A DNA stretch of 64,000 nucleotides from PALSA-505 sp036267135 (GCA_036267135.1 DATAWQ010000040.1:17770-81769), one strand, 5' to 3'; counted from the first letter of the stretch, positions 52,861-62,332 are shown. Numbers and translations: made by a program. The notes: a model not told the origin generated them from the sequence alone.

Positions 52861-53997
52861 TCAGCTGGTGATCTTGAGCTTGCCGCTTCCCGTGGCCGCG
52901 GTATCGACCTGGAACAGCACGGTGTAGGTGCCGGTCTTGCCCAAGCGGACCGGGCCGACGTCAATTGGATTGCCGTTGCCGCAGTCGGACCCGTTGTCCA
53001 CCGTGCCGCCGGACGGATTCAGCAAGGTCAGCGTCTCGCACCCCTGATCGCTGGTGACGATTCCGCTGACCACGGCCTTGATCCTCTCCCGCGCGGTGCC
53101 ACTGAAGGTGCGCTCCACGCCCTGGCCGACCCGGGTCGCGTTCATCGCCTCGGCTGGGCCGTTCACGGTTACCGTGCCTCGGCTCACTGGCGCGGAGACC
53201 CACAGCTTGGAGGTGGCGGTCGCGGTATTGTCCGCTTCCAGCCTGACCGTGTAGGTTCCAGCCACGGTCAGCACGTCGGGACCGACCGCGACGTTGTTGC
53301 CGTTGCCGCAGTCAGACCCATCGTCCACCATGCCGCCGGACGGATTCAGCAAGGTCAGCGTCTCGCACCCCTGATCGCTGGTCACCACATTGGTCACGAC
53401 CACGCTGATCTGCTGATGGACCTTGCCGGTGAAGGTGCGCTCCACGCCCTGGCCGACCCGGGTCACGTCCATCGCCTTGGCCGGGCCATTCACTGCGATC
53501 GGACCGCTGCTGACCGGCGCCGACACCCATAGCTTGCCGCCGCCGGTAGCGTTGGAGTCCACCTGAAGTTTCACCGTGTAGGTGCCCGCCACAGTCAGCA
53601 CGTCAGGACCGACCCCGACGTTGTTGCCGTTGCCGCAGTCAGACCCGTCGTCCACCGTGCCGCCGGACGGATTCAGCAAGGTCAGCGTCTCGCACCCCTG
53701 ATCGCTGGAGACCACGTCGGTCAGCACCTCGCTGACCCGCTCGTTGACCTTCCCGTGGAAGGTTTCCTTCGCGGTCGTCCCCTGCTTGGTCACCTTCATC
53801 GCCACGGCCGGGCCGTTCACCGTGACGGTGCAGCAGGTGTCGCCGGAGCGCTGGCCGATAGAGGCCTGCGCCGGGAGCAGGGACCAGGTGCCGGCCCCGA
53901 ACGCGGCGAGCATCGCGGTCACACGCAGCGCCGCGCACCCGTGGCGGGCGAGCGCCTTTAAGGTGCGACGTGCGGAATCTTGGAATACATCCGGCAT
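52861..53997 (-). CDS. Secreted protein of three 109-residue Cys-containing repeats
   Basis: 378 residues from ATG 53995-53997 (GAGGGGGAG upstream). A membrane-crossing or signal segment (LRVTAMLAAFGAGTWSLLPAQA) precedes three repeats, each VNGPA.AM..T..G....TF.GK followed by SDQGCETLTLLNPSGG, DDGSDCGNGN and GTYTV.L..D. Each repeat has two Cys, suited to one disulfide. The pattern resembles bacterial pre-peptidase C-terminal (PPC) beta domains. No catalytic site, so probably a surface or binding protein. It converges on hxsC; it could be a partner of HxsA, but that is only a guess from position. Confidence 0.75.
   Translation of the reverse strand: MPDVFQDSARRTLKALARHGCAALRVTAMLAAFGAGTWSLLPAQASIGQRSGDTCCTVTVNGPAVAMKVTKQGTTAKETFHGKVNERVSEVLTDVVSSDQGCETLTLLNPSGGTVDDGSDCGNGNNVGVGPDVLTVAGTYTVKLQVDSNATGGGKLWVSAPVSSGPIAVNGPAKAMDVTRVGQGVERTFTGKVHQQISVVVTNVVTSDQGCETLTLLNPSGGMVDDGSDCGNGNNVAVGPDVLTVAGTYTVRLEADNTATATSKLWVSAPVSRGTVTVNGPAEAMNATRVGQGVERTFSGTARERIKAVVSGIVTSDQGCETLTLLNPSGGTVDNGSDCGNGNPIDVGPVRLGKTGTYTVLFQVDTAATGSGKLKITS
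52930..53910 (-). repeat. Three 327-bp tandem repeats
   Basis: The block ccgccggacggattcagcaa recurs at 53006, 53333 and 53660, an exact 327-bp period. The first 40 bp of each block are identical, so duplication is recent or kept uniform by gene conversion. Confidence 0.85.
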
Positions 53998-54059
53998 TGC
54001 ATTCTCCCCCTCAGCCCCGCCGATCATGGCTAATACCACATTTTGCCGCGCCCGAGACG

Positions 54060-54315
54060 CTCTTCACCAGGGGGCGAGTACGTGTGGTTTTCGCCAGCGG
54101 CGTGCCGCGCCACAACTCGCTGGCCTCGGTCAGCAGCCCGAGTGCGCCATCGGGTGACTGCTCGCGGCTCGCCGCCGCCCTCAAGTGCTCGAACCTCAGC
54201 AGATCGAGTGTGTGGCGAGCAGGTCCGTGAGCGTGCCCCGGCCCAGCGGCACGCGATGGCCGTCCCTGATCACCTCGACCGGCCTCAGTAAACGCACATC
54301 CAGATGCGGTGCCAT
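54060..54315 (-). pseudogene. Fragment of a SARP-family regulator gene
   Basis: From ATG 54313-54315 the minus strand reads MAPHLDVRLLRPVEVIRDGH, then VPLGRGTLTDLL, the opening of the SARP DNA-binding domain; the frame ends at a stop soon after. In another frame, LLRFEHLRAAASREQSPDGA and LGLLTEASELWRGTPLA match the bacterial transcriptional activator (BTAD) domain. Most of the DNA-binding domain and everything beyond are gone. Its start lies 4 bp from the stop of the downstream response regulator. Confidence 0.75.
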
Positions 54316-54318
54316 GGA

Positions 54319-54963
54319 TCACTGCCCGAGGTAGGCGAGAACGGCCAGCACTCGCCGGTTGTCGTCGTCAGAAGGCTGCAGGTCCAGCTTGACGAAGATG
54401 GAGGCGGTGTGCTTGGCCACCGCCCGCTCGGTGATCACCAGCCGCTGCGCGATGGCGGCGTTGGAGCGGCCTTCGGCCATCGACTCCAGGACCTGGCGCT
54501 CGCGCGGGCTGAGGGCGGCGAGCGCGTCGTTGCCCTCGTTGTGGGTGATCAGGCGGGCGATCACCTCCGGGTCCATTGCGGTGCCCCCCTCGGCGACGCG
54601 CTGCAAGGCGTCGGTGAACTGACGGCCGTCGAGTACCCGGTCTTTCAGCAGGTAGCCGACGCTGCCGGAGCCGTCGGCGAGCAGTTCGCGGGCGTAGAGC
54701 TGCTCGACGTACTGGGAGAGCACGAGGACGGGGAGGCCGGGGATCTCGCGCCGGGCCGCAAGCGCCGCGCGCAGGCCCTCGTCGGTGAAGGTCGGCGGCA
54801 GCCGGACGTCGATGACCGCCACGTCGGGCCGCTGCCTGGTGATCTCCGTGAGAAGATCCTCCGGGTTGTCCACGGCCGCGGCGACGTCGAAGCCACGAGC
54901 CTCGAGCATTCGCGTCAGACCTTCCCTCAGGAGGTAGAGGTCTTCGGCGATGACAACGCGCAC
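54319..54963 (-). CDS. NarL/LuxR-type response regulator
   Basis: 214 residues. Receiver domain with acidic pocket Glu7/Asp8, phospho-acceptor Asp52 in AVIDVRLPP, and Lys in YLLKDRV. The C-terminal LuxR helix-turn-helix is LSPRERQVLESMAEGRSNAAIAQRLVITERAVAKHTASIFVKL in outline. Its start lies inside the 3' end of the histidine kinase gene (37-bp overlap), so the pair is translated together. Target genes may include the divergent lipase, whose upstream region has a perfect dyad. Confidence 0.92.
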   Translation of the reverse strand: MRVVIAEDLYLLREGLTRMLEARGFDVAAAVDNPEDLLTEITRQRPDVAVIDVRLPPTFTDEGLRAALAARREIPGLPVLVLSQYVEQLYARELLADGSGSVGYLLKDRVLDGRQFTDALQRVAEGGTAMDPEVIARLITHNEGNDALAALSPRERQVLESMAEGRSNAAIAQRLVITERAVAKHTASIFVKLDLQPSDDDNRRVLAVLAYLGQ

Positions 54964-56243
54964 GGTATCTCCAAGGTCACCACGGTCGGGCCGCCAGGCG
55001 GACTGCTGACCGTCATCGTGCCGTCGAAGGCCCCCAGCCGCCGCTGGATGCCGGCCAGGCCACTGCCACGGGTGGCATCGGCGCCGCCGCTGCCATTATC
55101 GCGGACTTCGATCCTGAGTATCCCGCCGTCGTGCCGCACGTCCACCCGGGCCTGACGGGCGCCCGCGTGCTTGGTCACGTTGGTAAGCAGCTCGCTGACC
55201 GCGAAGTAGGCGGCGGATTCCACCGGCGGCTCGGGGCGGTCCGGCAGCGCCGCGGCGACCTGCACCTGCACCGGGCTGTCCAGCGCCAGCGCGCGGATCG
55301 CGTCGGCCAGGCCGCGGTCGGCCAGAACGGGCGGGTGGATGCCGCGGACCAGGTCACGCAGCTCGGCCAGCGCCTTGACGGAGGTTTCGCGCGCCTCGGT
55401 CAGCAGCACCCTGGCCGCGGCCGGGTTGTCGTCGAGAAGCTGGTCGGCGGCGTCCAGGGTCATACCCATGGCGACCAGCCTGGCCTGGGCGCCATCGTGC
55501 AGGTCCCGCTCGATCCTGCGGACCTCGGCCGCGCCCGCCTCCACCGCCACGGACCGGGTCTCGGCCAGCCGCCGTACCCGGCGCTCGAGCTGAACGCGCG
55601 AGGCCGGCGCCAGCAGCCGCCGGGCGAACCTGCCGTAGGCCGACAGCAGCGGCGGCCCGGCCCACAGTCCCGCCAGGATGAACACCACCCCGAGCGGGAC
55701 CGACAGCCAGGCCCGCCCGGCCCCGGTGACGTGGATGAAGGCGTACCAGTTGTTCCCGCCTGCCCCGACGATGGGGTGCCACACCGCCGGCATGACCACG
55801 CCGAACAATCCCCAGGCCACCAGCCCCGCCGGGGTCAGGGTGAGCGCCCAGCCGACCAGCGAGTCCACGGTCATCCACAGCAGATCCCGCCAGGTCGCCG
55901 GGTCGTTCAGCAGCCACCCGTACCGCCGCCACAGACCAGGGTCGCCGCCCGGGGCGGTGGGTGCGGGCAGATAGGGCACGGCGATAGGCACCCCGCACCA
56001 CTCCCCGGCCAGGCGCCGGATGGTGTTGGCCACGGCCCGGGAGGCCGTCACGAGGCCGGGTATGAAAAACAGCCCGACGCCGACCGCCGCGAACGTCACC
56101 GCTATGGCCAGTGCGCACAGCAGGCCGAGCTCGGCCAGGATCAGGCCCGTCAGGGCGATGCCCCGGCCGGAGGCGATGAGCCCGCGGCCGATCCACGATC
56201 TCGCCGCCGGGCTGGGGGCGGTGCTGGTCTGGACGCTCGTCAT
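54927..56243 (-). CDS. Sensor histidine kinase, NarX/DesK type
   Basis: 438 residues. The N-terminal half has four or more membrane helices in a DUF4118/PspC-like sensor layout (ALTGLILAELGLLCALAIAV, VSLVGWAL region, LSVPLGVVFILAGLW). The HisKA_3 box is RRIERDLHDGAQARL with His249, and the ATPase has the N box SELLTNVTKHA and G box DNGSGG and GSGLAGIQRR. It phosphorylates the NarL-type regulator encoded just downstream. The signal is unknown; membrane or cell-wall stress is usual for this type. Confidence 0.9.
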   Translation of the reverse strand: MTSVQTSTAPSPAARSWIGRGLIASGRGIALTGLILAELGLLCALAIAVTFAAVGVGLFFIPGLVTASRAVANTIRRLAGEWCGVPIAVPYLPAPTAPGGDPGLWRRYGWLLNDPATWRDLLWMTVDSLVGWALTLTPAGLVAWGLFGVVMPAVWHPIVGAGGNNWYAFIHVTGAGRAWLSVPLGVVFILAGLWAGPPLLSAYGRFARRLLAPASRVQLERRVRRLAETRSVAVEAGAAEVRRIERDLHDGAQARLVAMGMTLDAADQLLDDNPAAARVLLTEARETSVKALAELRDLVRGIHPPVLADRGLADAIRALALDSPVQVQVAAALPDRPEPPVESAAYFAVSELLTNVTKHAGARQARVDVRHDGGILRIEVRDNGSGGADATRGSGLAGIQRRLGAFDGTMTVSSPPGGPTVVTLEIPCALSSPKTSTS

Positions 56244-56340
56244 GGGACATCTCCTCGGGCCGCTGTGTGCACGTTCTTCCGTTCGTCACCGAGTCTGCCC
56301 AGGCGTACCCGAACGCGCAGTGAGGCTGAACCCCGCAGCC

Positions 56341-56360
56341 GGGTGTACTTATGTACACCC
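56341..56360. promoter_or_regulatory. Perfect dyad GGGTGTAC-TTAT-GTACACCC
   Basis: A 20-bp element between the divergent kinase and lipase genes: 8-bp arms and a 4-nt centre. A good candidate for the NarL-type regulator or a GntR-like repressor; which one cannot be told. Confidence 0.55.
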
Positions 56361-56457
56361 CCAGTACGCCACCTAGCCGTCTGTCCCGCGACCTTATTTC
56401 TTTCTTAGCGTCGTCGGCAGGTCGGTGAACCCCACCGGCCACCGGCGAAGGGAAGAC

Positions 56458-57828
56458 ATGATGAAACGGCATAGTTTCGCGGCGCTGCTCCGCGGCCGGG
56501 GCAGGCGTTACGGCTCGGCCGCCGTCATCGGCGGCGTCGCGCTGGCGGTGGCCACCGCCAGTCTGGGCAGTGCCAGTCTGAGCAGCGCCGCTGCCGCCAG
56601 CAACCAGACCTCCGGCCCAGGGGCGGACTGGAACCGCGGCAGCGTGGTCGTCAGCCAGAAGGTGGCTGACTTTTCTCTCGCGCAAGCCCGCCGTTACCTG
56701 CACTCCAGGGGATTCGGCTCGCCCGCCGCGCGGCACGCAGTGGTCATCTACCGGATCGTCTACCGGACGGTGAGCGCGCAGGGGAAGCCGGACATCGCGA
56801 GTGGCGTGCTCGCGCTCCCCGCCGGCTCACAGCGGGACCTGCAGGTCGTGGAGTACGGGCACGGGACCATGGTGGCCAAGGCCGACGCCCCCTCGGTCTC
56901 GGCCGGGGACCGGGGCGAGGTGACCATGTTCGCCGGCGCCGGTTACGCGGCGGTCGAGCCGGACTACCTGGGCCTGGGCCTGGGGCCCGGCCCTCAGCCC
57001 TACCTGGACCCTGCCGCCGAGACCTCGGCGTCGATCGACATGCTCCGCGCGGCCAACGTGGTCGCGGCCCGTGAGCACCGGCGGCTGTCGCCCAGCGTCC
57101 TGGTGACCGGCTTCTCCGAGGGCGGCCAGTCGGCGATGGCCGTGGGCCGCGCCTTGCAGCAAGGCGCGGCCCGGCCTCTGCGGCTGGCCGCGGTGGCCCC
57201 CATCAGCGGGCCCTACGACCTGCTCGGCGCCCAGCTCCCCGCGGCCCTCGACCCCACCGGACCGCTGGACCCCAAGTTCGCCGCCTTTTATCTGGCCTAC
57301 TGGGTCGTGGCCACCAACCACTTCCACCGGCTGTACGCCAGCCCGCAGCGGGTGTTCCGTGCTCCGTACGACAAGACCGTGCCCAATCTGGACAACGGCT
57401 GGCACAGCGACGAGCAGGTGCTGGCTGGCCTGCCCGCCACCCCGCAGCAACTGTTCACCACCGCGTTCCTGCGCCGGCTCGCCCATCCCACCGGGGAGAT
57501 TCTCCGGCTCGCGCGGGCCGACGACACGACCTGCACGAGCTGGGCCCCGCGGGCACCTGTCCGCCTGTACGCCGCCCATGGCGACGAGCAGGTGTACTAC
57601 CTGAACTCGGTTGACTGCCAGCGCGCGCTGAGTGCGCACGGCCGGCAGGTGCCGCTCATCGACCTCGGGGACCTCGGCCACTTCGCGTCCGGGCACGCGG
57701 GCCTGCCCCGCGCGCTGGCCTGGTTCGAGCAGCTCCGGCCACCAGCACCACAGCACTCCCTGACGGGTCGCCGGGCGCGTCTGCTGGCCTACTCCACCGG
57801 GCACGCCTGCTGGAACCCCCGGATATAG
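56458..57828 (+). CDS. Secreted lipase (fungal-type LIP family)
   Basis: 456 residues from ATG 56458 after GAAGGGAAG; a GTG further upstream is unlikely. The signal peptide extends to about residue 48 (SSAAAASNQ). The alpha/beta-hydrolase core has the oxyanion region VVEYGHGTMV, the nucleophile Ser220 in TGFSEGGQSA, Asp in AAHGDEQVYY and His in DLGHFASG. Secreted lipases of this family hydrolyse triacylglycerols or related esters. It is divergent from the two-component genes, with the dyad between. Its last 40 bp overlap the convergent DUF6289 gene. Confidence 0.88.
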   Translation: MMKRHSFAALLRGRGRRYGSAAVIGGVALAVATASLGSASLSSAAAASNQTSGPGADWNRGSVVVSQKVADFSLAQARRYLHSRGFGSPAARHAVVIYRIVYRTVSAQGKPDIASGVLALPAGSQRDLQVVEYGHGTMVAKADAPSVSAGDRGEVTMFAGAGYAAVEPDYLGLGLGPGPQPYLDPAAETSASIDMLRAANVVAAREHRRLSPSVLVTGFSEGGQSAMAVGRALQQGAARPLRLAAVAPISGPYDLLGAQLPAALDPTGPLDPKFAAFYLAYWVVATNHFHRLYASPQRVFRAPYDKTVPNLDNGWHSDEQVLAGLPATPQQLFTTAFLRRLAHPTGEILRLARADDTTCTSWAPRAPVRLYAAHGDEQVYYLNSVDCQRALSAHGRQVPLIDLGDLGHFASGHAGLPRALAWFEQLRPPAPQHSLTGRRARLLAYSTGHACWNPRI

Positions 57829-58034
57829 CTGGAGGTCGTGCCCCACGAGGGGCCCGGGCAGGGGCCGGCCCAGTGTTCGCCGACCACGGTGGTGTAGGAC
57901 GCGTTGCTGTAGTAAATGATGGCGAAGTCGTACCCCGGTGGCGGCCCTACCGCCTGCGCGGGCAGAGCCCCGGCCAGAATGGCCCCGGTCGCGACCACCG
58001 CGGCCACGCCGCTGCGGACAAGCCTGTGCGCCAT
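57789..58034 (-). CDS. Small secreted DUF6289 protein
   Basis: 81 residues: a signal peptide to about 28 (ALPAQAVGPP), then YDFAIIYYSNASYTTVVGEHW with Cys in GPCPGPSWG and QQACPVE. This is the layout of DUF6289, tiny actinobacterial exported proteins with a conserved YY..N...T.VVG.. pattern and two Cys. Function unknown. A clear start with GGAGG (ggaacctcc at 58038-58046 on the plus strand) supports it despite the overlap with the lipase 3' end. Confidence 0.75.
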   Translation of the reverse strand: MAHRLVRSGVAAVVATGAILAGALPAQAVGPPPGYDFAIIYYSNASYTTVVGEHWAGPCPGPSWGTTSSYIRGFQQACPVE

Positions 58035-58232
58035 CGGAACCTCCAGATCGCCGAGATCACGCGCGCCCGGCGGCCCGCTCCCGGCGTGGTCATTAAACGG
58101 ACTGTCGTGACTTAATGTAACAAAGTCACCCCGGACCGTTCATAGCATGACCGCCATACTTCACTTCCTTGGCCTCGCCGGCGTGCGGCATGTCGGGCCC
58201 GAAGTGTCGGAGGGGATCGGTAGTTTCGCTTT

Positions 58233-61200
58233 ATGCAGCGTGTGGCTCTCCCCGATTTCGATCCTGCTTCTATGGCCGGTGCGGTCGGCCCGGCCTGTTA
58301 CGCCAAGGGTGCCCAGTACGCGTTGCGGCGAGCGGTCGCCCACGTCCAGTGGAACTCCTCCGAGCGCGCACTCAGCGGCGTGGTGCGAGGCAGCAACGGC
58401 AATTTGTACGCGACCTCGGCGTACTTCACGATGATCGCCGGGTGGCCACCGGCATTCGATCACGGTGAGTGCAGTTGCCCGGTCGGGGTGGACTGCAAGC
58501 ACGCGGTGGCGCTCGTGCTCTCGGGCACGGTGGCCGCGGTGGCCCAGCCGGCGGCCGGGCGGCCCGCACCGCGGCAGCACCCAGCTCCCGAGGCCTGGCA
58601 GCATTCGCTGGATTCGCTGCTGACCCCGGCGGCGGCAGCGTCCGGGCCCGAGGCCGGAACACCGCTGGCCGTTGAATTGACGCTGACTGGCGACGGGCGC
58701 ACCGGGCAGGCACGGTACCCGGCGCCAGCCGCGTCGCAGCCGAAACTGCTGGCCAGGCTGGTGCGGCCCGGCAAGAACGGCGGCTGGGTCGCCGGTGGCC
58801 TGCACTGGGGCAAGCTGGAATCGCTGCGGTACTACAGCGATCACCCCGAGCCGCAGGTGCGGTTGCTCAGGGAGTTGTATTCGCTCTACCAGTCGTCCGC
58901 GGACGGCTCCGGCTACTACGGATACGGCTACGGCGACCTGAAGTCGATCGACCTGGCCGCCATCGGCTCCCGCCAGCTCTGGCCGTTGCTCGACGAGGCC
59001 GAGTCGGTCGGCCTGCGGCTGGTACACGAACGCAAGCTCGGCGAGGTCCGCCACTACCGGGACGCAGAACTCTGCCTGGACGTGACCAGGCCCACGCCCT
59101 CCGGCCCGATCACGATCACCCCGGTGATCCGCGGCGATGAAGTCCCGTCCGGTGCCGTGCCGGTCACCTTCATCGGCAACCAGGGCCACGGCATCGTATG
59201 CGCCGACCACGACACCCTCGTGCCCGGTGGCGCCCCTGGAGGCAGCCGGTTCTGGCTGGCCCGGCTGGCCAGGCCCGTGCCTTCACAGTTGCAGCAGATG
59301 GCGCTCACCGGCCGGCGGCTGGAGATCCCCGCCGCCGAGGAGCTGCGGTTCCGCGGCGGCTACTACCCACGGCTGCGGCGGACCGCCACCGTGATCTCCT
59401 CGGATGACTCGTACACGCCCCCGGCGATCACGGGCCCCGACCTGATCCTGCACGCCCGCTACGGCACCGGCCACGACCTGGAGATCACCTGGGAGTGGGC
59501 CTACGAGGTGGACGATGCCCAGCTCCGCACGCCGCTGGACTCGGCCGACCCAGACGAGGGCTTCCGCGACCCGGACGGCGAACAGGCCCTGCTCGCCAGC
59601 CTGGACCTGCCGCTAGCCCAGTTCGGCTTGCTCCGCCCCAGCATCGCCGGGCCTGGCCCCCGCCCGCCTGCCCTCGCGTCGTTCGTGCTGCTGTCCGGGC
59701 TGGAGACCATGCGGTTCACCACCGAACTGCTGCCGCTGCTGTCCAGCCAGCCCGGGGTCATCGTCGAGGTCACCGGCGACCCCGCCGACTACCGCGAGGC
59801 GGGCGACTCGCTGCAGATCGCCGTGTCCACCGACGAGGTCAAGGGCGAGACCGACTGGTTCGATCTCGGCGTCACCATCACCGTGGAAGGCCGGAAGGTC
59901 CCCTTCCTCGACCTGTTCCTGGCCCTCAGCCGCGGCGAACCCCACCTGCTGCTGCCCGACGGCGCCTACTTCTCCCTGCTCAAGCCCGAGTTGCAGACGC
60001 TGGCCCGGCTGATCGAAGAGGCGCGGGCGCTGCAGGACTCACCGTCTGACTCGCTGCAGATCAGCCGCTACCAGGCCGGGCTGTGGGACGAACTGGCCGC
60101 GCTGGGCGTGGTGGACCACCAGGCCGCGGCGTGGCAGGCCCAGGTCCAGGGGCTGCTGGAGGCGGGCGGCGTCGGCCGCACGGACCCGCCCGCGGGCCTG
60201 CTGGCGCAGCTTCGCCCGTATCAGTCCGACGGCTTCGCCTGGCTGACCTTCCTCTGGAAGCACCGCCTGGGCGGCATCCTCGCCGACGACATGGGCCTCG
60301 GTAAGACCTTGCAGTCCCTGGCGCTGATCCGCCACGCCAAGAACGAGGACCCGGCGATCCCGCCGTTCCTCATCGTCGCCCCGACCAGCGTGGTGCCGAA
60401 CTGGTCGGCCGAGGCGGCACGGTTCACCCCGGACCTGAACGTGGTGGCGATCTCGGACACCGAGTCCCGCCGCAAGCAGCCCCTCAGCGAACGCGTCGCC
60501 GGCGCCGACATCGTGGTCACCTCCTACACGCTGCTGCGCATCGACTTCGACTCCTACCGCGAGCTGAGCTGGTCGGCCCTGCTGCTGGACGAGGCGCAGA
60601 ACGTGAAGAACCGGCAGTCGAAGATCTACCAGTGCGCGCGGCGGCTGCCCGCCCCGGTCAAGGTGGCCATCACCGGCACGCCGATGGAAAACAACGTGAT
60701 GGAGCTGTGGTCGCTGCTGTCGGTCACCGCGCCCGGCCTGTTCCCCAACCCGGCCTGGTTCCGCGACTACTACGCCCGCCCCATCGAAAAGGACCAGGAC
60801 ACGGCGCTGCTGGCCCAGTTGCAGCGCCGGATCCGGCCGCTGGTCAAGCGCCGCACCAAGGAGCAGGTGATCACCGACCTGCCCGCCAAGCAGGAGCAGA
60901 TCCTGGAGGTCGACCTGCACCCGCAGCACCGCAAGCTCTACCAGACGCACCTGCAGCGCGAACGGCAGAAGGTGCTCGGCCTGATCGACGACATGAACAC
61001 CAACCGGTTCACGATCTTCCGCTCGCTCACCCTGCTGCGCCAGCTCAGCCTGCACGCCGGCCTGATCGACGACGAACACGCCGACCTCCCGTCCAGCAAG
61101 ATCGACACCCTGCTCGCCCAGCTCCAGAACGTGACCGCGGGCGGCCACCGGGCCCTGATCTTCAGCCAGTTCACCGGCTTCCTCGCCAAGGTCCGCGACC

Positions 61201-61595
61201 GCCTGGACCGCGAGGCCGTGCCCTACTGCTACCTCGACGGCAAGACCCGCAACCGGGCCGCGGTGCTGCAACGATTCAAGGAAGGCGACGCACCGGTCTT
61301 CTTGATCAGCCTCAAGGCAGGCGGCTTCGGCCTGAACCTGACCGAGGCCGACTACTGCTTCCTGCTGGACCCGTGGTGGAACCCGGCCACCGAAACCCAG
61401 GCGGTCGACCGCACCCACCGCATCGGCCAGACCCGCAACGTCATGGTCTACCGCCTCGTCGCCAAGGACACCATCGAGGAAAAGGTCATGGCCCTGAAGG
61501 CCAGGAAGGCCGCCCTGTTCACCAGCGTCCTGGACGAGGGCAACGTCTTCGGCGCCACCCTCGACGCCGACGACATCCGCGGCCTCTTCAGCTAA
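58233..61595 (+). CDS. SWIM-domain SNF2-family helicase
   Basis: 1120 residues. The N-terminal SWIM zinc site is Cys80, Cys82, Cys88, His90 (CSCPVGVDCKH). A long bacterial SNF2-associated domain follows to about 640. The motor has motif I DDMGLGKT (near 687), motif II DEAQ (near 785), motif III TGTPMENN, and in the second lobe FSQFTGF, GGFGLNLTEAD and motif VI DRTHRIGQTRNV. It is a double-stranded DNA translocase, RapA/HepA-like, for removing proteins from DNA or for repair. GGAGGGG lies 18 nt upstream of the ATG. 3' codons become strongly C-rich. Confidence 0.93.
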   Translation: MQRVALPDFDPASMAGAVGPACYAKGAQYALRRAVAHVQWNSSERALSGVVRGSNGNLYATSAYFTMIAGWPPAFDHGECSCPVGVDCKHAVALVLSGTVAAVAQPAAGRPAPRQHPAPEAWQHSLDSLLTPAAAASGPEAGTPLAVELTLTGDGRTGQARYPAPAASQPKLLARLVRPGKNGGWVAGGLHWGKLESLRYYSDHPEPQVRLLRELYSLYQSSADGSGYYGYGYGDLKSIDLAAIGSRQLWPLLDEAESVGLRLVHERKLGEVRHYRDAELCLDVTRPTPSGPITITPVIRGDEVPSGAVPVTFIGNQGHGIVCADHDTLVPGGAPGGSRFWLARLARPVPSQLQQMALTGRRLEIPAAEELRFRGGYYPRLRRTATVISSDDSYTPPAITGPDLILHARYGTGHDLEITWEWAYEVDDAQLRTPLDSADPDEGFRDPDGEQALLASLDLPLAQFGLLRPSIAGPGPRPPALASFVLLSGLETMRFTTELLPLLSSQPGVIVEVTGDPADYREAGDSLQIAVSTDEVKGETDWFDLGVTITVEGRKVPFLDLFLALSRGEPHLLLPDGAYFSLLKPELQTLARLIEEARALQDSPSDSLQISRYQAGLWDELAALGVVDHQAAAWQAQVQGLLEAGGVGRTDPPAGLLAQLRPYQSDGFAWLTFLWKHRLGGILADDMGLGKTLQSLALIRHAKNEDPAIPPFLIVAPTSVVPNWSAEAARFTPDLNVVAISDTESRRKQPLSERVAGADIVVTSYTLLRIDFDSYRELSWSALLLDEAQNVKNRQSKIYQCARRLPAPVKVAITGTPMENNVMELWSLLSVTAPGLFPNPAWFRDYYARPIEKDQDTALLAQLQRRIRPLVKRRTKEQVITDLPAKQEQILEVDLHPQHRKLYQTHLQRERQKVLGLIDDMNTNRFTIFRSLTLLRQLSLHAGLIDDEHADLPSSKIDTLLAQLQNVTAGGHRALIFSQFTGFLAKVRDRLDREAVPYCYLDGKTRNRAAVLQRFKEGDAPVFLISLKAGGFGLNLTEADYCFLLDPWWNPATETQAVDRTHRIGQTRNVMVYRLVAKDTIEEKVMALKARKAALFTSVLDEGNVFGATLDADDIRGLFS

Positions 61596-61631
61596 CAAGC
61601 GTTAGGCTGGCACGGACGGGAAGGGACATTG

Positions 61632-62204
61632 ATGACTGCTCTACCCGACTGGATGAACCTGCCGCCCGGGGGGCTGAGCGCCGAGGAATACGAGGCGCTG
61701 CCGCCAGACATCTGCCGTCGGATAGAGGTCGTTGACGGAGCCATCATTGTGAACGCTGCCCCGCGCCGCCTTCATCAGGACATAGCCCGTCGCCTCGCCA
61801 CCATCTTGGAGGCGGTGGGTAGACCAGGGTTCGCGGTATCCACCGACGTCGACCTGCGCATGCGGGACATCCCCCTGCTGAATCGACGCCCCGACGTCGT
61901 TGTCTACGACGCTTCGCTGCCTGACGACGCAGTTCTGCGTCCGCAGCACTGCGCGCTCGTGATCGAGGTAATGTCCCCAGGCTCAGTGACCACCGACCAG
62001 ACCGACAAGCCTGCGGAATACGCGGCGGCCAGGATCGCACACTTCTGGCGCATCGAGCACGATCCAGCCGAGAACACCCTGTCCGTCTTCTGCTATCGCC
62101 TCGACCCCACAACGGGCACATATGCATCCGCAGGGGTCCACTCAGGCAGATTGACCGTCACCGAGCCGATCAGCGTCGACCTCGATCTGGCCACGCTGCT
62201 CTGA
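61632..62204 (+). CDS. Uma2-family PD-(D/E)XK protein
   Basis: 190 residues. The core pattern of Uma2/DUF820 is complete: SAEEYEALPPD, RIEVVDGAIIVN, NRRPDVVVYD and LVIEVMSPGSVTTDQTDKPAEYAAARIAHFWRIE in outline, with Asp and Glu-x-Met in the nuclease site. Such proteins are numerous in cyanobacteria and actinobacteria; they have a nuclease fold but no established role. It starts 36 bp after the helicase and probably shares its transcript, which hints at DNA handling. Confidence 0.88.
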   Translation: MTALPDWMNLPPGGLSAEEYEALPPDICRRIEVVDGAIIVNAAPRRLHQDIARRLATILEAVGRPGFAVSTDVDLRMRDIPLLNRRPDVVVYDASLPDDAVLRPQHCALVIEVMSPGSVTTDQTDKPAEYAAARIAHFWRIEHDPAENTLSVFCYRLDPTTGTYASAGVHSGRLTVTEPISVDLDLATLL

Positions 62205-62332
62205 TCTCGAAAGACATGCGGGGTCATCGCGCAGCACGCTTCGAGGCCACGGCCCACTGTAGGTGGCTTTCGCAGCTCACGGCCGCTGACCGCCGAAGAG
62301 ATCGATACCGAGGCAGATATAAGCCCGCCTGG

